Part shown: one piece after another, positions 45,248 through 55,352 of the stretch
How the letters are laid out: the number at the start of each line of letters is the position of its first letter
Numbering within the stretch: position 1 is the first letter of the stretch
Assembly: GCA_002747325.1 (NCBI GenBank)
Contig: PDOZ01000015.1
Span: forward strand, 1-57,665
Length of the DNA: 57,665 nucleotides
From: Rhodobacterales bacterium
Lineage (GTDB): Bacteria; Pseudomonadota; Alphaproteobacteria; Rhodobacterales; Rhodobacteraceae
Reading direction: 5' to 3'
Position numbers and translations under genes: made by a program
The notes under the pieces: generated by a model
The model's input: the letters and a program-made list of their open reading frames with translations, nothing else
Told to the model about the DNA's origin: nothing
Database searches by the model: none

Positions 45248-47188
45248 TCACTCGTCTTCTTCCAGCGCGACCAACGCCGCCCCGGCTTCGACCTGATCGC
45301 CCGGCGCAGCCATGACTTCCGCCACCCGCCCGTCGCGCGGTGCGGCAAGGGTATGCTCCATTTTCATCGCTTCCAGAACCGCCATCGGATCGCCTTCCGA
45401 GACCTCCTGACCGGCGGTGACGAAGACCTGCTTCACCTGCCCCGGCATCGGCGCTTCGACGAAATTGCCGCCGCCCAAACCCGCCGCCGCAACGTCCAGC
45501 GCGTTGGTGCGCCGGAAGGCCATGCCGCCATGGGCGAAGACCGTGACCAGCGCGCCGGTAACGCGCACTTCCGGCGCCGGAACCTCGTCCAGAAGCCAGA
45601 TATGGCCCGCATGTTGGGCCTCGACCACCGCGTCGCCCACCGTGATCCGCGCCTTGTCCGGCGACTGGCTCTCGATGATGGCGACCAGCGCCTCTTCGCC
45701 AAATTCCAGATGAATCGACCGCTTGAGCGGCTCCCAGAGGCTGAAGCCCGTGGTGGCCGACGCCGCCGGATCGAGCAGCCCCGCCGCCGCCAGCGCCGCC
45801 AACGCCACTTCCCGCGCCCCCGGCGATTCCACCTGCGTCAGCGCCGCCAGATCGCGTTCAATCAGCCCGGTATCGACCTCGCCCGCCGCAAAACCCGCAT
45901 GGGCGCAGAGCGCGGACAGGAAGGTGATGTTGGTCACCGTGCCCGCCACATGGGTCTCCTCCAGCGCCCGCGCCATGCGCATCAGCGCGACTTCGCGGGT
46001 TGGGCCGTGGGTGATGACCTTGGCGATCATCGGGTCGTAGAAGGGCGAGATGGTGTCGCCGGTGCGCACGCCGGTATCGGCCCGCGCGCCTTGCGGGAAG
46101 GACAGATGGGCCAGCGTGCCGGTGGCGGGCAAAAAGCCCTTCGGCACGTCTTCGGCGTAAAGGCGGCTCTCGAAAGCGTGGCCGGTGATGGTCAGCTCGT
46201 CCTGCCGCTTGGGCAACGCCTCGCCGGAGGCCACGCGCAACTGCCATTCGACCAGATCGACGCCGGTAATCGCCTCCGTCACCGGATGTTCGACCTGCAA
46301 ACGCGTATTCATCTCCATGAACCAGAACTTGTCGGGATGCAGCCCATTCGAGCCGTCCACGATGAACTCCACCGTGCCCGCGCCCTTATAGCCAATCGCT
46401 TCCGCGGCGCGCACCCCGGCCTCGCCCATCGCGGCGCGCATCTCTTCCGTCATGCCCGGCGCGGGGGCTTCCTCGATCACCTTCTGGTGACGCCGTTGCA
46501 GCGAGCAATCGCGCTCAAACAGATGCACCGCACGCGTTCCGTCGCCAAAAACCTGCACCTCGATATGGCGCGGCGAGGTGATGTATTTCTCGATCAAAAC
46601 GTCCGGGTTGCCAAACGCGGTCTGCGCCTCGCCCTGCGCCGAGGCCAGCGCGGCGGCAAATTCGCCCGCCGCTTCAACCAGCCGCATCCCCTTGCCGCCG
46701 CCGCCAGCGACCGCCTTGATCAGCACCGGATAGCCGATTTTCTCCGCTTCCGCCGCGAGGAAATCCGCGTCCTGATTGGTCCCGTGATAGCCGGGCACGA
46801 CCGGCACCCCGGCCTCCGACATCAGCGCCTTGGCCGCGTCTTTCAGCCCCATCTTGCGGATCGCGTCCGCCGAGGGGCCGATGAAAACCAGCCCGGCCTT
46901 TTCAACCGCCTGCACGAAATCCGGGTTCTCGGACAGAAAGCCGTAACCGGGATGGATCGCCTTGGCGCCGGTGTCGAGCGCGGCCTGAATGATGCGGTCG
47001 CCCAACAGGTAGCTTTCAGCGGGGGCGTTGCCGCCGATATGCACCGCCTCATCCGCCAGCGCCACATGCCGGGACGTGCTGTCCACATCAGAGAACACCG
47101 CAACGGTCTTGACCCCAAGCCCGCGCGCACTTTCGATCACCCGGCAGGCAATTTCGCCACGGTTTGCGATGAGAATTTTATCGAACAT
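45248..47188 (-). CDS. mccA: Methylcrotonyl-CoA carboxylase, biotin-carrying alpha subunit
   Basis: Carboxylates 3-methylcrotonyl-CoA with MccB. The 646-residue protein holds biotin carboxylase (about 1-445; ATP site AVAGGGGKGMRLVE, then RDCSLQRRHQKVIEE), a bridging BT domain, and the biotin carrier domain with EAMKMEHTL, biotin on Lys609. The biotin is attached by BirA, 9 kb away on the same strand, and imported by BioY. Starts at ATG 47188, 13 bp after mccB. Confidence 0.96.
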   Translation of the reverse strand: MFDKILIANRGEIACRVIESARGLGVKTVAVFSDVDSTSRHVALADEAVHIGGNAPAESYLLGDRIIQAALDTGAKAIHPGYGFLSENPDFVQAVEKAGLVFIGPSADAIRKMGLKDAAKALMSEAGVPVVPGYHGTNQDADFLAAEAEKIGYPVLIKAVAGGGGKGMRLVEAAGEFAAALASAQGEAQTAFGNPDVLIEKYITSPRHIEVQVFGDGTRAVHLFERDCSLQRRHQKVIEEAPAPGMTEEMRAAMGEAGVRAAEAIGYKGAGTVEFIVDGSNGLHPDKFWFMEMNTRLQVEHPVTEAITGVDLVEWQLRVASGEALPKRQDELTITGHAFESRLYAEDVPKGFLPATGTLAHLSFPQGARADTGVRTGDTISPFYDPMIAKVITHGPTREVALMRMARALEETHVAGTVTNITFLSALCAHAGFAAGEVDTGLIERDLAALTQVESPGAREVALAALAAAGLLDPAASATTGFSLWEPLKRSIHLEFGEEALVAIIESQSPDKARITVGDAVVEAQHAGHIWLLDEVPAPEVRVTGALVTVFAHGGMAFRRTNALDVAAAGLGGGNFVEAPMPGQVKQVFVTAGQEVSEGDPMAVLEAMKMEHTLAAPRDGRVAEVMAAPGDQVEAGAALVALEEDE

Positions 47189-47201
47189 GATCTGTCCTAT
47201 C

Positions 47202-48806
47202 TTACATGCGGAAGACGCCGAAATTGGTGTCTTCGATCGGAGCGTTGAGGGCGGCGGCCAGCGAAAGCGCTAACACGTCGCGGGATTTGCGCGGGTCGAT
47301 GATGCCGTCGTCCCAGAGGCGGGCGGAGGCGTAGAGCGGGTGGCTCTGATGCTCGAACATATCAATGGTCGGCTGTTTGAACGCCGCCTCTTCCTCGGCG
47401 GACCAGGTGCCGCCGCCGCGCTCGACGGCGTCGCGCCGGACGGTGGCCAGAACCCCCGCCGCCTGCTCGCCGCCCATCACCGAGATGCGCGAATTGGGCC
47501 AGGTCCAGAGGAAGCGCGGCTGATAGGCGCGCCCGGACATGCCGTAATTGCCCGCGCCAAACGAACCGCCCACCAGCATGGTGATTTTCGGCACGTTGGT
47601 CGAGGCCACGGCAGTCACCATCTTGGCCCCGTGCCGCGCGATCCCCTCGTTTTCATATTTGCGCCCGACCATGAAGCCGGTGATATTTTGCAGGAAAACC
47701 AAGGGGATATGGCGCTTGGAACACAGCTCAACGAAATGCGCGGCCTTGGCGGCGGCTTCCGAGAAGATCACGCCGTTATTGCCGATAATGCCCACCGGAC
47801 AGCCCTTCACATGGGCAAAGCCGGTGACGATGCTCTCGCCGAACCGGGGCTTGAACTCGTCGAACCGCGAGCCGTCCACCAGCCGCGCGATGACCTCGCG
47901 AATATCGTAGGGCGTCTTCAGGTCGGCCGGCACCACGCCGAGGATTTCCTCCGGGTCATAGGCCGGCTCTTCCGGGCTGGCCCAATCGACCGTCTGAGGC
48001 TTTTTCCGGTTCAGGCTTTCAAGCGCACGCCGGGCCAGCGCCAGCGCATGATAATCGTCCTCCGCCAGATAATCCGCCACACCGGACAGCCGGGTATGCA
48101 CGTCGCCGCCGCCGAGATCTTCGGCGGTCACGACCTCCCCCGTCGCCGCCTTCACCAAGGGCGGCCCGGCGAGGAAAATCGTCCCCTGTTCGCGCACGAT
48201 GATGCTGACATCGGACATGGCGGGAACGTAAGCGCCGCCCGCCGTGCAAGACCCCATGACCACGGCGATCTGCGGGATGTTTTTCGCCGACATGCGGGCC
48301 TGATTGTAGAAAATCCGGCCGAAATGGTCGCGGTCCGGGAACACCTCGTCCTGATTGGGCAGGTTCGCGCCGCCGCTATCGACAAGGTAGATGCAGGGCA
48401 GGTGATTTTCTTCGGCAATTTCCTGCGCGCGCAAGTGTTTCTTAACCGTCATCGGGTAATAAGTGCCGCCCTTGACCGTCGCGTCATTGGCCACGACCAT
48501 CACTTCGCGGCCATGCACAAGGCCGATCCCCGCAATCACCCCCGCCGCCGGGGCCGCGCCGTCATACATGTCATGCGCCGCGGTGAGGCCGATTTCGAGG
48601 AAGGGCGAGCCGGGGTCGAGCAGGTTGGCAACGCGCTCGCGCGGCAGCATCTTGCCACGCGACAAATGCCGCTCACGGGCCCGCTCCCCGCCGCCCGCCT
48701 GCGCCAGCGCCGCCGCCTGAGCTACCACATCCAGCGCCGCCAGATGGCCCGCGCGATTTTGCTTGAAAGCGTCCGAGCCGGGCACGGCTTGGGATTGCAG
48801 TTTCAT
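47202..48806 (-). CDS. mccB: Methylcrotonyl-CoA carboxylase, carboxyltransferase beta subunit
   Basis: The 534-residue crotonase-fold carboxyltransferase transfers CO2 from biotin to methylcrotonyl-CoA. Visible landmarks are [37 protein letters not shown] and [19 protein letters not shown], which bind acyl-CoA and the biotin. Length is normal. The ATG at 48806 overlaps the stop of the LprI-like gene (ATGA). The frame upstream to 48908 belongs to that gene in another register. Confidence 0.96.
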   Translation of the reverse strand: MKLQSQAVPGSDAFKQNRAGHLAALDVVAQAAALAQAGGGERARERHLSRGKMLPRERVANLLDPGSPFLEIGLTAAHDMYDGAAPAAGVIAGIGLVHGREVMVVANDATVKGGTYYPMTVKKHLRAQEIAEENHLPCIYLVDSGGANLPNQDEVFPDRDHFGRIFYNQARMSAKNIPQIAVVMGSCTAGGAYVPAMSDVSIIVREQGTIFLAGPPLVKAATGEVVTAEDLGGGDVHTRLSGVADYLAEDDYHALALARRALESLNRKKPQTVDWASPEEPAYDPEEILGVVPADLKTPYDIREVIARLVDGSRFDEFKPRFGESIVTGFAHVKGCPVGIIGNNGVIFSEAAAKAAHFVELCSKRHIPLVFLQNITGFMVGRKYENEGIARHGAKMVTAVASTNVPKITMLVGGSFGAGNYGMSGRAYQPRFLWTWPNSRISVMGGEQAAGVLATVRRDAVERGGGTWSAEEEAAFKQPTIDMFEHQSHPLYASARLWDDGIIDPRKSRDVLALSLAAALNAPIEDTNFGVFRM

Positions 48807-49297
48807 TTGAATGTCTCCCGAATGGAAATGAGGTCCACGGTGCGTTGTGCGGTCATCGACGACAGGCAACTCGCCCCGGCAATGCCGCGCATCGAGCCGG
48901 GCCCCCAAAGAATATAGTCAAACGCGCAATTGGCATCGCGGAAGGGAATCCAGGCCCGCTGCGCCTCGCGCAAGGCGTCCTCCCGGCTGGCCGTTCCCGG
49001 CGCCTCTACGGCGTCCAGTTCGCGCATCTCGCGCATGGTCACGCGGTATTCCGCGTTCAGCTTTTCGTCCCAGAAGCGGGTTTCCGCGTCGATACAGCCG
49101 ATCATGCCGTGGGTCGACATGCCGCCCGGCTCGCGTTCCATGCAGGGCGACGCCAGCTCCCCATCACAGGCCAAAATCGCCTGCGCGTCCGACGCCCGTT
49201 GGTAACAGGCGTCGATCCCGCTGCGGTATTTGGCCAGTAGATCGGTGTCGGCAGCGGCCGGGCTGGCCAGTAGCGCTATGAGGGCAACGGCCCTCAC
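48803..49297 (-). CDS. LprI-like (DUF1311) secreted protein
   Basis: A 164-residue protein with a signal peptide ([14 protein letters not shown], cut near AAADT) and the DUF1311 pattern with Cys-rich segments: [18 protein letters not shown], then [14 protein letters not shown] and [17 protein letters not shown]. The family includes lysozyme inhibitor LprI. It is wedged between ivd and mccB with overlapping start and stop codons on both sides, so it is made with the leucine enzymes, though it works outside the cytoplasm. The start is GTG at 49297. No role in leucine metabolism is known to me. Confidence 0.85.
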   Translation of the reverse strand: MRAVALIALLASPAAADTDLLAKYRSGIDACYQRASDAQAILACDGELASPCMEREPGGMSTHGMIGCIDAETRFWDEKLNAEYRVTMREMRELDAVEAPGTASREDALREAQRAWIPFRDANCAFDYILWGPGSMRGIAGASCLSSMTAQRTVDLISIRETFK

Positions 49298-50457
49298 TTC
49301 ATCGCTCCCATCAACTCGCGACCCACCAGCATGCGGCGGATTTCCGAGGTGCCCGCGCCGATTTCCATCAGCTTGGCGTCACGGAAGATGCGCGAAACCG
49401 GGGTCTCGTTCATGAAGCCCATGCCGCCGAAGGCCTGCACCGCCTGATGCGCGACGACCATCGCTTCCTCGGAGGTATACAGCACCACCGCCGCCGCGTC
49501 CTGCCGCGTCACCCGCCCACGATCACACGCCTTCGCCACCTCGTAAAGATAGGCGCGGCCGGAATTCATCTTGGTATACATATCGGCGATTTTGGCCTGC
49601 ATGAGCTGGAAATTGCCAATCGGCTGGCCGAATTGCTTGCGCTCGACCATGTAGGGCATGACCTCGTCGAGACAGGCGGCCATGATGCCGGTGCCGATCC
49701 CGGCCAGCACCACGCGCTCGTAATCCAGCCCGGACATCAGCACACGCACGCCCTTCCCCTCTTCGCCCAGCACGTTTTCGAACGGCACTTCCACGTCCTC
49801 GAAGAACAGTTGCGCCGTGTCGGAACCGCGCATGCCGAGCTTGTCGAAATGCGGCGAGGTGCTGAAACCCTTCATGTCTTTCTCGACGATGAAAGCGGTG
49901 ATGCCGCGCGAACCGGCTTCCGGGTCGGTCTTGGCGTAAACTACCAGCGTGTCGGCTTCCGGGCCGTTGGTGATCCAGAATTTCGAGCCGTTCAGGGTGT
50001 AATAGCCGTTCTTTTTCTCCGCCCGCAGCTGCATGGACACAACGTCAGACCCCGCGCCCGGCTCGGACATGGCCAGCGCGCCGACATTTTCGCCGGAGAT
50101 CAGGCCGGGCAGGTATTTCTGCTTTTGCTCATGCGAGCCGTTCAGTTTGATCTGGTTAATGCAGAGGTTGGAATGGGCGCCGTAGGACAGCGAAACCGAG
50201 GCGGAAGCGCGGGCGATTTCCTCGACCGCGACCGCATGGGCCAGATAGCCCATGCCCGCCCCGCCATATTCTTCCGGCACCGTAATGCCATGCAGACCCA
50301 ACTCGCCCAGCTCGGTCCAGAGTTCCGACGGAAACTCGTTTTTGGCGTCGATCTCGGCGGCCATCGGCTTGATGCGCTCCTGCGCGAAGCGATGCACCAT
50401 GTCGCGCAAGGCGGCGATGTCTTCTCCGAGGTCGAAATTCATCGAATGGGTGAACAT
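49294..50457 (-). CDS. ivd: Isovaleryl-CoA dehydrogenase
   Basis: First committed step of the leucine branch: isovaleryl-CoA to methylcrotonyl-CoA, passing electrons to ETF. The 387-residue acyl-CoA dehydrogenase has [46 protein letters not shown] and [14 protein letters not shown] with the catalytic Glu typical of the isovaleryl group, then [14 protein letters not shown] and [14 protein letters not shown]. First gene of the leucine operon, with a palindrome 44 bp upstream as likely operator. Confidence 0.95.
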   Translation of the reverse strand: MFTHSMNFDLGEDIAALRDMVHRFAQERIKPMAAEIDAKNEFPSELWTELGELGLHGITVPEEYGGAGMGYLAHAVAVEEIARASASVSLSYGAHSNLCINQIKLNGSHEQKQKYLPGLISGENVGALAMSEPGAGSDVVSMQLRAEKKNGYYTLNGSKFWITNGPEADTLVVYAKTDPEAGSRGITAFIVEKDMKGFSTSPHFDKLGMRGSDTAQLFFEDVEVPFENVLGEEGKGVRVLMSGLDYERVVLAGIGTGIMAACLDEVMPYMVERKQFGQPIGNFQLMQAKIADMYTKMNSGRAYLYEVAKACDRGRVTRQDAAAVVLYTSEEAMVVAHQAVQAFGGMGFMNETPVSRIFRDAKLMEIGAGTSEIRRMLVGRELMGAMK

Positions 50458-50500
50458 GGCGGGTCTCCTCCTGACCGAAATGCCGCAACCGGCGGGTTAT

Positions 50501-50514
50501 TGAACACTCGTTCA
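50501..50514. promoter_or_regulatory. Palindromic operator candidate upstream of ivd
   Basis: TGAAC and GTTCA flank four bases (TGAACACTCGTTCA). Spacing and arms look like a TetR-family operator. It lies 44-57 bp before the ivd start and would control the leucine operon; the regulator gene is not in the window. Confidence 0.5.
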
Positions 50515-50633
50515 GTTAACCCTCCGCCATGCCCCCTCGTCAAGCACGACGCCGCGTCGTTTCCCCGCGCAAAACGCGCCGCGCCGCGTCAAATTCCCTT
50601 TATCCCCGCCGCCAAACCCGCTACATCGGCGGC

Positions 50634-51674
50634 GTGACAGATCAACTTACCCTCCACCGCCCCGACGATTGGCACCTGCATCTGCGCGATGGCGCGATGC
50701 TCAAGGCCGTTCTGCCCGAAACCGCGCGCCATTTTGCCCGCGCCATCATCATGCCCAACCTGGTGCCGCCCGTCGTCACCGGGGCCGATGCCGCCGCCTA
50801 CCGCGAGCGCATTCTCGCCGCGCTGCCCGAAGGCGCCGCCTTTGAGCCGCTGATGACGCTGTATCTGACCGAGGACACCGACCCGGCAGATATGCGCGCC
50901 GCCGCCGAAAGCGGCCTGATCCGGGCGGTGAAGCTCTACCCGGCGGGCGCAACGACCAATTCCGCCTCCGGCGTGCGTGATTTTGACAAGGTCGCCGCCG
51001 TGCTGGAGACCATGGCGGAAATTGGCCTGACCCTGTGCGTCCACGGCGAAGTGACCGACCCGGAGATCGATATCTTCGACCGCGAAGCGGTATTCATCGA
51101 CCGGGTTTTGGACCCGATCCGGCGCGCACACCCCGCCCTGCGCGTGGTGATGGAACACATCACAACGCGGCAAGGCGCGGAATACGCCCGTTCCGGCGGC
51201 GACACTCTCGGCGCGACCATCACCACCCATCACCTGATCATCAACCGCAACCACATCCTCGTGGGCGGCATCCGACCGCATTATTACTGCCTGCCCGTCG
51301 CCAAGCGCGAAGAGCATCGGCAAGCGCTGGTCGCGGCGGCGACTTCCGGCGACCCGACCTTCTTTCTCGGCACCGACAGCGCCCCGCATCTGGACACCGC
51401 GAAAGAAAGCCCCTGCGGCTGCGCAGGCTGTTTTACGGCGACCAACACGCTCTCTTGCCTCGCGGAGGTGTTCGAAGCGGCGGGCGCGCTGGGCAAGCTG
51501 GAAGGTTTCACCTCCCTCCATGGTCCCGCATTCTACGGCCTACCCGTTAACAAAGAGCTAATAACCCTGAAAAAAACCGCGCCCGTGGCGTATCCGGCGA
51601 AAATTTCCACCCCGGACGGGGATGTGACCGTGTTTGACCCCGGATTCCCGCTGCATTGGCGGGTCGAAGACTAA
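50634..51674 (+). CDS. pyrC: Dihydroorotase
   Basis: Third step of pyrimidine synthesis. The 346-residue enzyme is of the short PyrC type: zinc ligands in [13 protein letters not shown], carboxylated Lys in [15 protein letters not shown], then LCVHGEVTD and VVMEHITTR, and the catalytic Asp in [10 protein letters not shown]. The start is GTG at 50634 (preceded by GGCGGC, a weak site); the frame extends upstream without support. pyrE follows after a palindromic repeat, so both pyrimidine genes are probably one unit. Confidence 0.96.
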   Translation: MTDQLTLHRPDDWHLHLRDGAMLKAVLPETARHFARAIIMPNLVPPVVTGADAAAYRERILAALPEGAAFEPLMTLYLTEDTDPADMRAAAESGLIRAVKLYPAGATTNSASGVRDFDKVAAVLETMAEIGLTLCVHGEVTDPEIDIFDREAVFIDRVLDPIRRAHPALRVVMEHITTRQGAEYARSGGDTLGATITTHHLIINRNHILVGGIRPHYYCLPVAKREEHRQALVAAATSGDPTFFLGTDSAPHLDTAKESPCGCAGCFTATNTLSCLAEVFEAAGALGKLEGFTSLHGPAFYGLPVNKELITLKKTAPVAYPAKISTPDGDVTVFDPGFPLHWRVED

Positions 51675-51781
51675 AGCGTTATGCGAAAAACCTGAATCAC
51701 TTAACGCTGCCTGAAATCGAGGATTTCAACGCGTTAAGTGATGCTCTATATGTTTCAAGTATTTCGTCAAACGCTATAAAT
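51672..51781 (+). repeat. Dispersed ~105-bp palindromic repeat, copy 4
   Basis: Begins at the pyrC stop codon. Ends: AAAGCGTTATGCGAAAA on the left and TTTCGTCAAACGCTATAAA on the right (inverted). Nested stems: TCACTTAACGC with GCGTTAAGTGA outside, GAAATC with GATTTC inside. It ends 11 bp before the pyrE ATG and its last bases meet the pyrE ribosome binding site (GGAG), so it could shape pyrE expression. Confidence 0.82.
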
Positions 51782-51792
51782 CGGAGAGCAAA

Positions 51793-52470
51793 ATGATTCC
51801 GTCCGCCTATCCCGCCAAGGAAGAAATGGCCCGCCTGACCGCCCGCGCGCTTCTGGAAATCGGCGCGGTGGATTTCAACGCCCGCGAGCCGTTTACCCTT
51901 GCTTCCGGCCTGCCCTCGCCCTCTTACGTCGATTGCCGCAAGCTGATTTCCTTCCCCCGCATCCGCTCGACGCTGATGGATTTCATGGCCGTCACCATCA
52001 TGCGCGAATGCGGATTTGAGGCCTTTGACAACATCGCGGGCGGCGAAACGGCGGGCATTCCGTTTGCGGCGCTGGTGGCGGAACGGCTGGCCCTGCCGAT
52101 GACCTACGTCCGAAAAAAACCCAAGGGCTACGGGCGAAATGCCCGCATTGAAGGCGCGATGCACGAGGGGCAGCGGGCGCTTCTGGTCGAGGATCTGACC
52201 ACCGATGGCGGCTCCAAGCTCTCCTTCGTCGACGCCATTCGCGACACCGGCGCGACCTGTAACGCCACCGCCGTGATCTTCTACTACGACATCTTCCCGG
52301 AAACGGAAAAAACCCTTGCAGATCATGGGGTTCAACTGCTGCACCTCGCGACGTGGTGGGATGTGTTAGCGGAAGCACGGGCACAAAAGGCGTTTGATGC
52401 GGCGACGCTGGACGAGGTGGAGAGCTTCCTCAAATCGCCGCGCGCATGGCAGGACGCGCATAAGTCGTAA
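51793..52470 (+). CDS. pyrE: Orotate phosphoribosyltransferase
   Basis: Makes orotidine 5'-phosphate from orotate and PRPP. The 225-residue protein has the PRPP loop [31 protein letters not shown] with catalytic lysines, and [15 protein letters not shown] for orotate. The length is typical of alphaproteobacterial PyrE. ATG preceded by GGAGAG. It follows pyrC by 118 bp, a gap filled by repeat copy 4. Confidence 0.96.
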   Translation: MIPSAYPAKEEMARLTARALLEIGAVDFNAREPFTLASGLPSPSYVDCRKLISFPRIRSTLMDFMAVTIMRECGFEAFDNIAGGETAGIPFAALVAERLALPMTYVRKKPKGYGRNARIEGAMHEGQRALLVEDLTTDGGSKLSFVDAIRDTGATCNATAVIFYYDIFPETEKTLADHGVQLLHLATWWDVLAEARAQKAFDAATLDEVESFLKSPRAWQDAHKS

Positions 52471-52472
52471 AC

Positions 52473-52481
52473 TTATCCACA
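52473..52481 (+). promoter_or_regulatory. DnaA-box match upstream of dnaB
   Basis: TTATCCACA is a perfect match to the strong DnaA box. It lies 64 bp before the dnaB start and just after the pyrE stop. DnaA could control dnaB or bind here for another reason. A single box can also arise by chance in a window this size. Confidence 0.4.
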
Positions 52482-52544
52482 GAAACATACAATTTGCCGG
52501 GCGCGGTCGGGGCGGGTAAAACCGCCGCATTGGAGTGATTTGCG

Positions 52545-54074
52545 ATGGACGATACCCCCCTGCCGCCCGGCCCGCCGCCGGAACAGATGCCGGAACCCAT
52601 GCCCGAACCGGCCGATCCGCATGCGAATGCGGAGGTCGAGAACGTGCCCGCCAACCTTGAGGCGGAGCAGCAGCTTCTCGGCGCGATCTTAACCAATAAC
52701 GACATTTATGACCGGGTGGCGCAGATCATCCGGCCCGAGCATTTTTACGAACCCCTGCACGAGCGGATTTACCGCATCGCGGAGGAGCGGATTTCGGCCA
52801 ATATGCTGGCCTCGCCGGTGACGTTGAAGACCTATCTGGAAGACGATCCGGGGCTGAAAGAGGTTGGCGGCGCGGCCTATCTGGCGCGCCTCGCCGGCGC
52901 CGCGATTTCCAGTTTCGCCGCCCGCGATTACGCGGAAATGATCTATGAGATGCATGTGCGGCGCGAGTTGATGCAGCTGGGCAGCGAGATCACCGACGAA
53001 GCCAAGCGGATGGAGGCGAAAAACCCGCCCTCGGAGCAGATCACGCAGGCCGAGCAGAAGCTCTACAAACTGGCGGAAAAAGGCTCGTCGACCACCGGGT
53101 TTCAGAGCTTTCTGACCGCCGTGACCGATGCGGTGCGGGTGGCCAATGCGGCGTATGAACGCGAAGGCGGGCTGGCGGGCGTGTCCACCGGGCTGATCGA
53201 CATGGACAAAAAGCTGGGCGGATTGCACCGCTCGGACCTGTTGATCCTCGCCGGGCGGCCCTCGATGGGGAAAACCTCGCTGGCGACCAATATCGCCTTC
53301 AACATCGCCAAAGCCTATCAGCGCGGCAAATTGCCGGACGGGTCGGAAGGGGCGATCAATGGGGGCGTGGTCGGGTTTTTCTCGCTGGAAATGAGCGCGG
53401 AACAGCTGGCGGCGCGGATCCTGTCAGAAGCCGCCGAAGTGCCCTCGGAGCAGATCCGGCGCGGCGACATGACGGAGACCGAGTTTCGCCGTTTTGTTGA
53501 TGCGGCCAAGGCGCTGGAAGCCTGTCCGCTTTATATCGACGACACCCCTGCCCTGCCGATTGCCCAGCTGGCGGCGCGGGCCCGGCGGCTCAAGCGCGAG
53601 CATGGGCTGGACGTGATCATCGTCGACTATTTGCAGCTGGTGCGCGGCACGTCGGACAACCGCGTGCAGGAAATTGGTGAGATTTCCATGGGGTTGAAGG
53701 CGGTGGCCAAGGAATTGGACATCCCGGTGATTGCGCTGTCGCAGTTGTCGCGTCAGGTCGAAAGCCGCGAGGACAAGCGCCCGCAACTCTCGGACCTGCG
53801 CGAATCCGGCTCGATCGAGCAGGATGCGGATGTGGTGATGTTCGTGTTCCGCGAGGAATATTACGCCGAGCGGGAAAAGCCGGGCGACGATGAGCTGGAC
53901 AAGATGGTGGAATGGCAGACGCGGATGGACCGACTGCATGGCCGCGCGGAGGTCATCATCGGCAAACAGCGGCACGGGCCGATTGGCACCGTGGACCTGA
54001 CTTTCGAGAGCCGGTTTACCCGCTTTGGCAATATCGCGCATAGCTGGCAGGGCGATCAACCGGACGACTTCTAA
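52545..54074 (+). CDS. dnaB: Replicative DNA helicase DnaB
   Basis: Unwinds DNA at the replication fork. The 509-residue protein has a Pro/Glu-rich start (1-30), N-terminal DnaB domain (VENVPANLEAEQQLLGAIL), and the RecA-like C-terminal domain with Walker A AGRPSMGKTSLA (about 236-247), VVGFFSLEMSAEQLAARIL and Walker B VIIVDYLQLVRG. No intein is present. rpiB follows 16 bp after its stop. Confidence 0.97.
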   Translation: MDDTPLPPGPPPEQMPEPMPEPADPHANAEVENVPANLEAEQQLLGAILTNNDIYDRVAQIIRPEHFYEPLHERIYRIAEERISANMLASPVTLKTYLEDDPGLKEVGGAAYLARLAGAAISSFAARDYAEMIYEMHVRRELMQLGSEITDEAKRMEAKNPPSEQITQAEQKLYKLAEKGSSTTGFQSFLTAVTDAVRVANAAYEREGGLAGVSTGLIDMDKKLGGLHRSDLLILAGRPSMGKTSLATNIAFNIAKAYQRGKLPDGSEGAINGGVVGFFSLEMSAEQLAARILSEAAEVPSEQIRRGDMTETEFRRFVDAAKALEACPLYIDDTPALPIAQLAARARRLKREHGLDVIIVDYLQLVRGTSDNRVQEIGEISMGLKAVAKELDIPVIALSQLSRQVESREDKRPQLSDLRESGSIEQDADVVMFVFREEYYAEREKPGDDELDKMVEWQTRMDRLHGRAEVIIGKQRHGPIGTVDLTFESRFTRFGNIAHSWQGDQPDDF

Positions 54075-54090
54075 CGTGTAAGGGCTTGAA

Positions 54091-54537
54091 ATGACTAAGA
54101 AACGTATCGTGCTATCCTCAGATCACGCGGCGATTGATCTGCGGCTGGCGATTGTGAAACATATCGAGGCCAGGGGCTTTGAGGCGGTGGATATCGGGCC
54201 GCAAACGCCGGAAAGCACCCATTACCCGGCGCATGGCGAAGCGGCGGCGCGGCTTGTGGTGTCCGGGGAATGCGATCTGGGCATTATCCTGTGTGGCACG
54301 GGTCAGGGCATCATGATGGCGGCGAACAAGGTGCGCGGTATTCGGTGCGGCGTTTGTTCCGAACCGTATTCCGCCGCCATGACCCGCGCCCATAACGACG
54401 CCAACATGCTGTCCATCGGTGCGCGGGTTGTTGGCGAAGGTCTGGCGCTGGAAATCGTCAATGCGTTTTTGAACACCGAGTTTGAAGGTGGACGGCACGG
54501 CACGCGGGTTGAGATGATGGAAGCGATTGCTCCGTAA
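54091..54537 (+). CDS. rpiB: Ribose-5-phosphate isomerase B
   Basis: Interconverts ribulose-5-phosphate and ribose-5-phosphate, feeding PRPP for nucleotide synthesis. The 148-residue protein has IVLSSDHAAIDLRLAIV and the active-site loop LGIILCGTGQGIMMAANK (Cys catalytic base), then AMTRAHNDANMLSIGAR. It overlaps nothing and is followed by a strong terminator. Its place beside dnaB, pyrE and purB suits nucleotide supply. Confidence 0.95.
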   Translation: MTKKRIVLSSDHAAIDLRLAIVKHIEARGFEAVDIGPQTPESTHYPAHGEAAARLVVSGECDLGIILCGTGQGIMMAANKVRGIRCGVCSEPYSAAMTRAHNDANMLSIGARVVGEGLALEIVNAFLNTEFEGGRHGTRVEMMEAIAP

Positions 54538-54560
54538 ACGGAAGCGACTTTCCCGAAAGC

Positions 54561-54589
54561 AAAACGCCGCCCCAAGAGGCGGCGTTTTT
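54561..54589 (+). terminator. Rho-independent terminator after rpiB
   Basis: AAAACGCCGCC pairs with GGCGGCGTTTTT around a short loop, with a T run at the end on the plus strand and an A run on the left, so it can end transcription in both directions (rpiB on plus, bioY on minus). Confidence 0.85.
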
Positions 54590-54619
54590 ACTCAAATTTT
54601 ATGGATCGACCCCGCGCGC

Positions 54620-55207
54620 TTACTTGCGCACGAATTTCCAGACGGAAGGCACGATCAGAGCGGCCAGCACCAGTTTGACCATATCACCAGCGATGAACGG
54701 CGTCAGACCCCATTCCAGGATCGGCTTGTCCCAACCGTAAAGATGACCGAGCCAGGCTAGGCCGGGCACATAGATCAGCACGTTGCCGATGAACATGGCC
54801 AACGCCATCCAGAGCATCGAGCGGTCCCAGCCGAGGCGAGCGAAATAGCCGAGCGCGAAGGTTGCCAGCGCGTAACCGACAAGGTAGCCGCCGGTGCCGC
54901 CCATCATGTATTCCAGACCGTATTTCTCCGCCGAAGAACCGGCGAAAACGTCAAAGCCAAGCGCGCCGATCAGCAGATACAGGCCCATGGTGATCATCCC
55001 GCGCGCCGGACCGTAAGCGGCACCGATGGTCAGGACGGCGAAGGTGCCCATGGTGATCGGCACCGGCCACATCGGCACTTTGATCTTGGCGGCGATAGCG
55101 AGGGCGGCGACACCGGCGATCACCAGCGCGGCCTCCTTGAGTTCGCGCGCGGCGCCTTCCTGCGGGCCAAAAACGTCGCCCAGCACTTTATTCATCGTGA
55201 TTGCCAT
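54620..55207 (-). CDS. bioY: Biotin transporter BioY
   Basis: The 195-residue membrane protein is the substrate-binding S component for biotin. It has six spans with the BioY pattern: KIKVPMWPVPITMGTFAVL near the start, GLEYMMGGTGGYLVGYALA in the middle and AMFIGNVLIYVPGLAWL later. No ATPase or EcfT gene is adjacent, so it may work alone or share an energising unit encoded elsewhere. No BioR box was spotted upstream. It supplies biotin for MccA. Confidence 0.95.
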   Translation of the reverse strand: MAITMNKVLGDVFGPQEGAARELKEAALVIAGVAALAIAAKIKVPMWPVPITMGTFAVLTIGAAYGPARGMITMGLYLLIGALGFDVFAGSSAEKYGLEYMMGGTGGYLVGYALATFALGYFARLGWDRSMLWMALAMFIGNVLIYVPGLAWLGHLYGWDKPILEWGLTPFIAGDMVKLVLAALIVPSVWKFVRK

Positions 55208-55352
55208 GGGTTTCTCCCCTGTTACATGCGTTCCGCGCCGTTTTGCCCCACGGGGGGCGTTGGTTCAAGTCCCCTTTTCGCTGCGTCAACTTTCAGGCCG
55301 CTGCGTCACGCCCCGCATGCAGCCCGAATCGCGTCCATCAGGCTCTCTCCCC

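Noticed and set aside
45035..47248. A 737-residue plus-strand open frame opposite mccA
   Set aside because: Shadow of mccA; no domain is recognisable and composition is antisense-like.
55208..55352. A BioR operator upstream of bioY
   Set aside because: No match to the TTATMKATAA-type palindrome was found in the gap.
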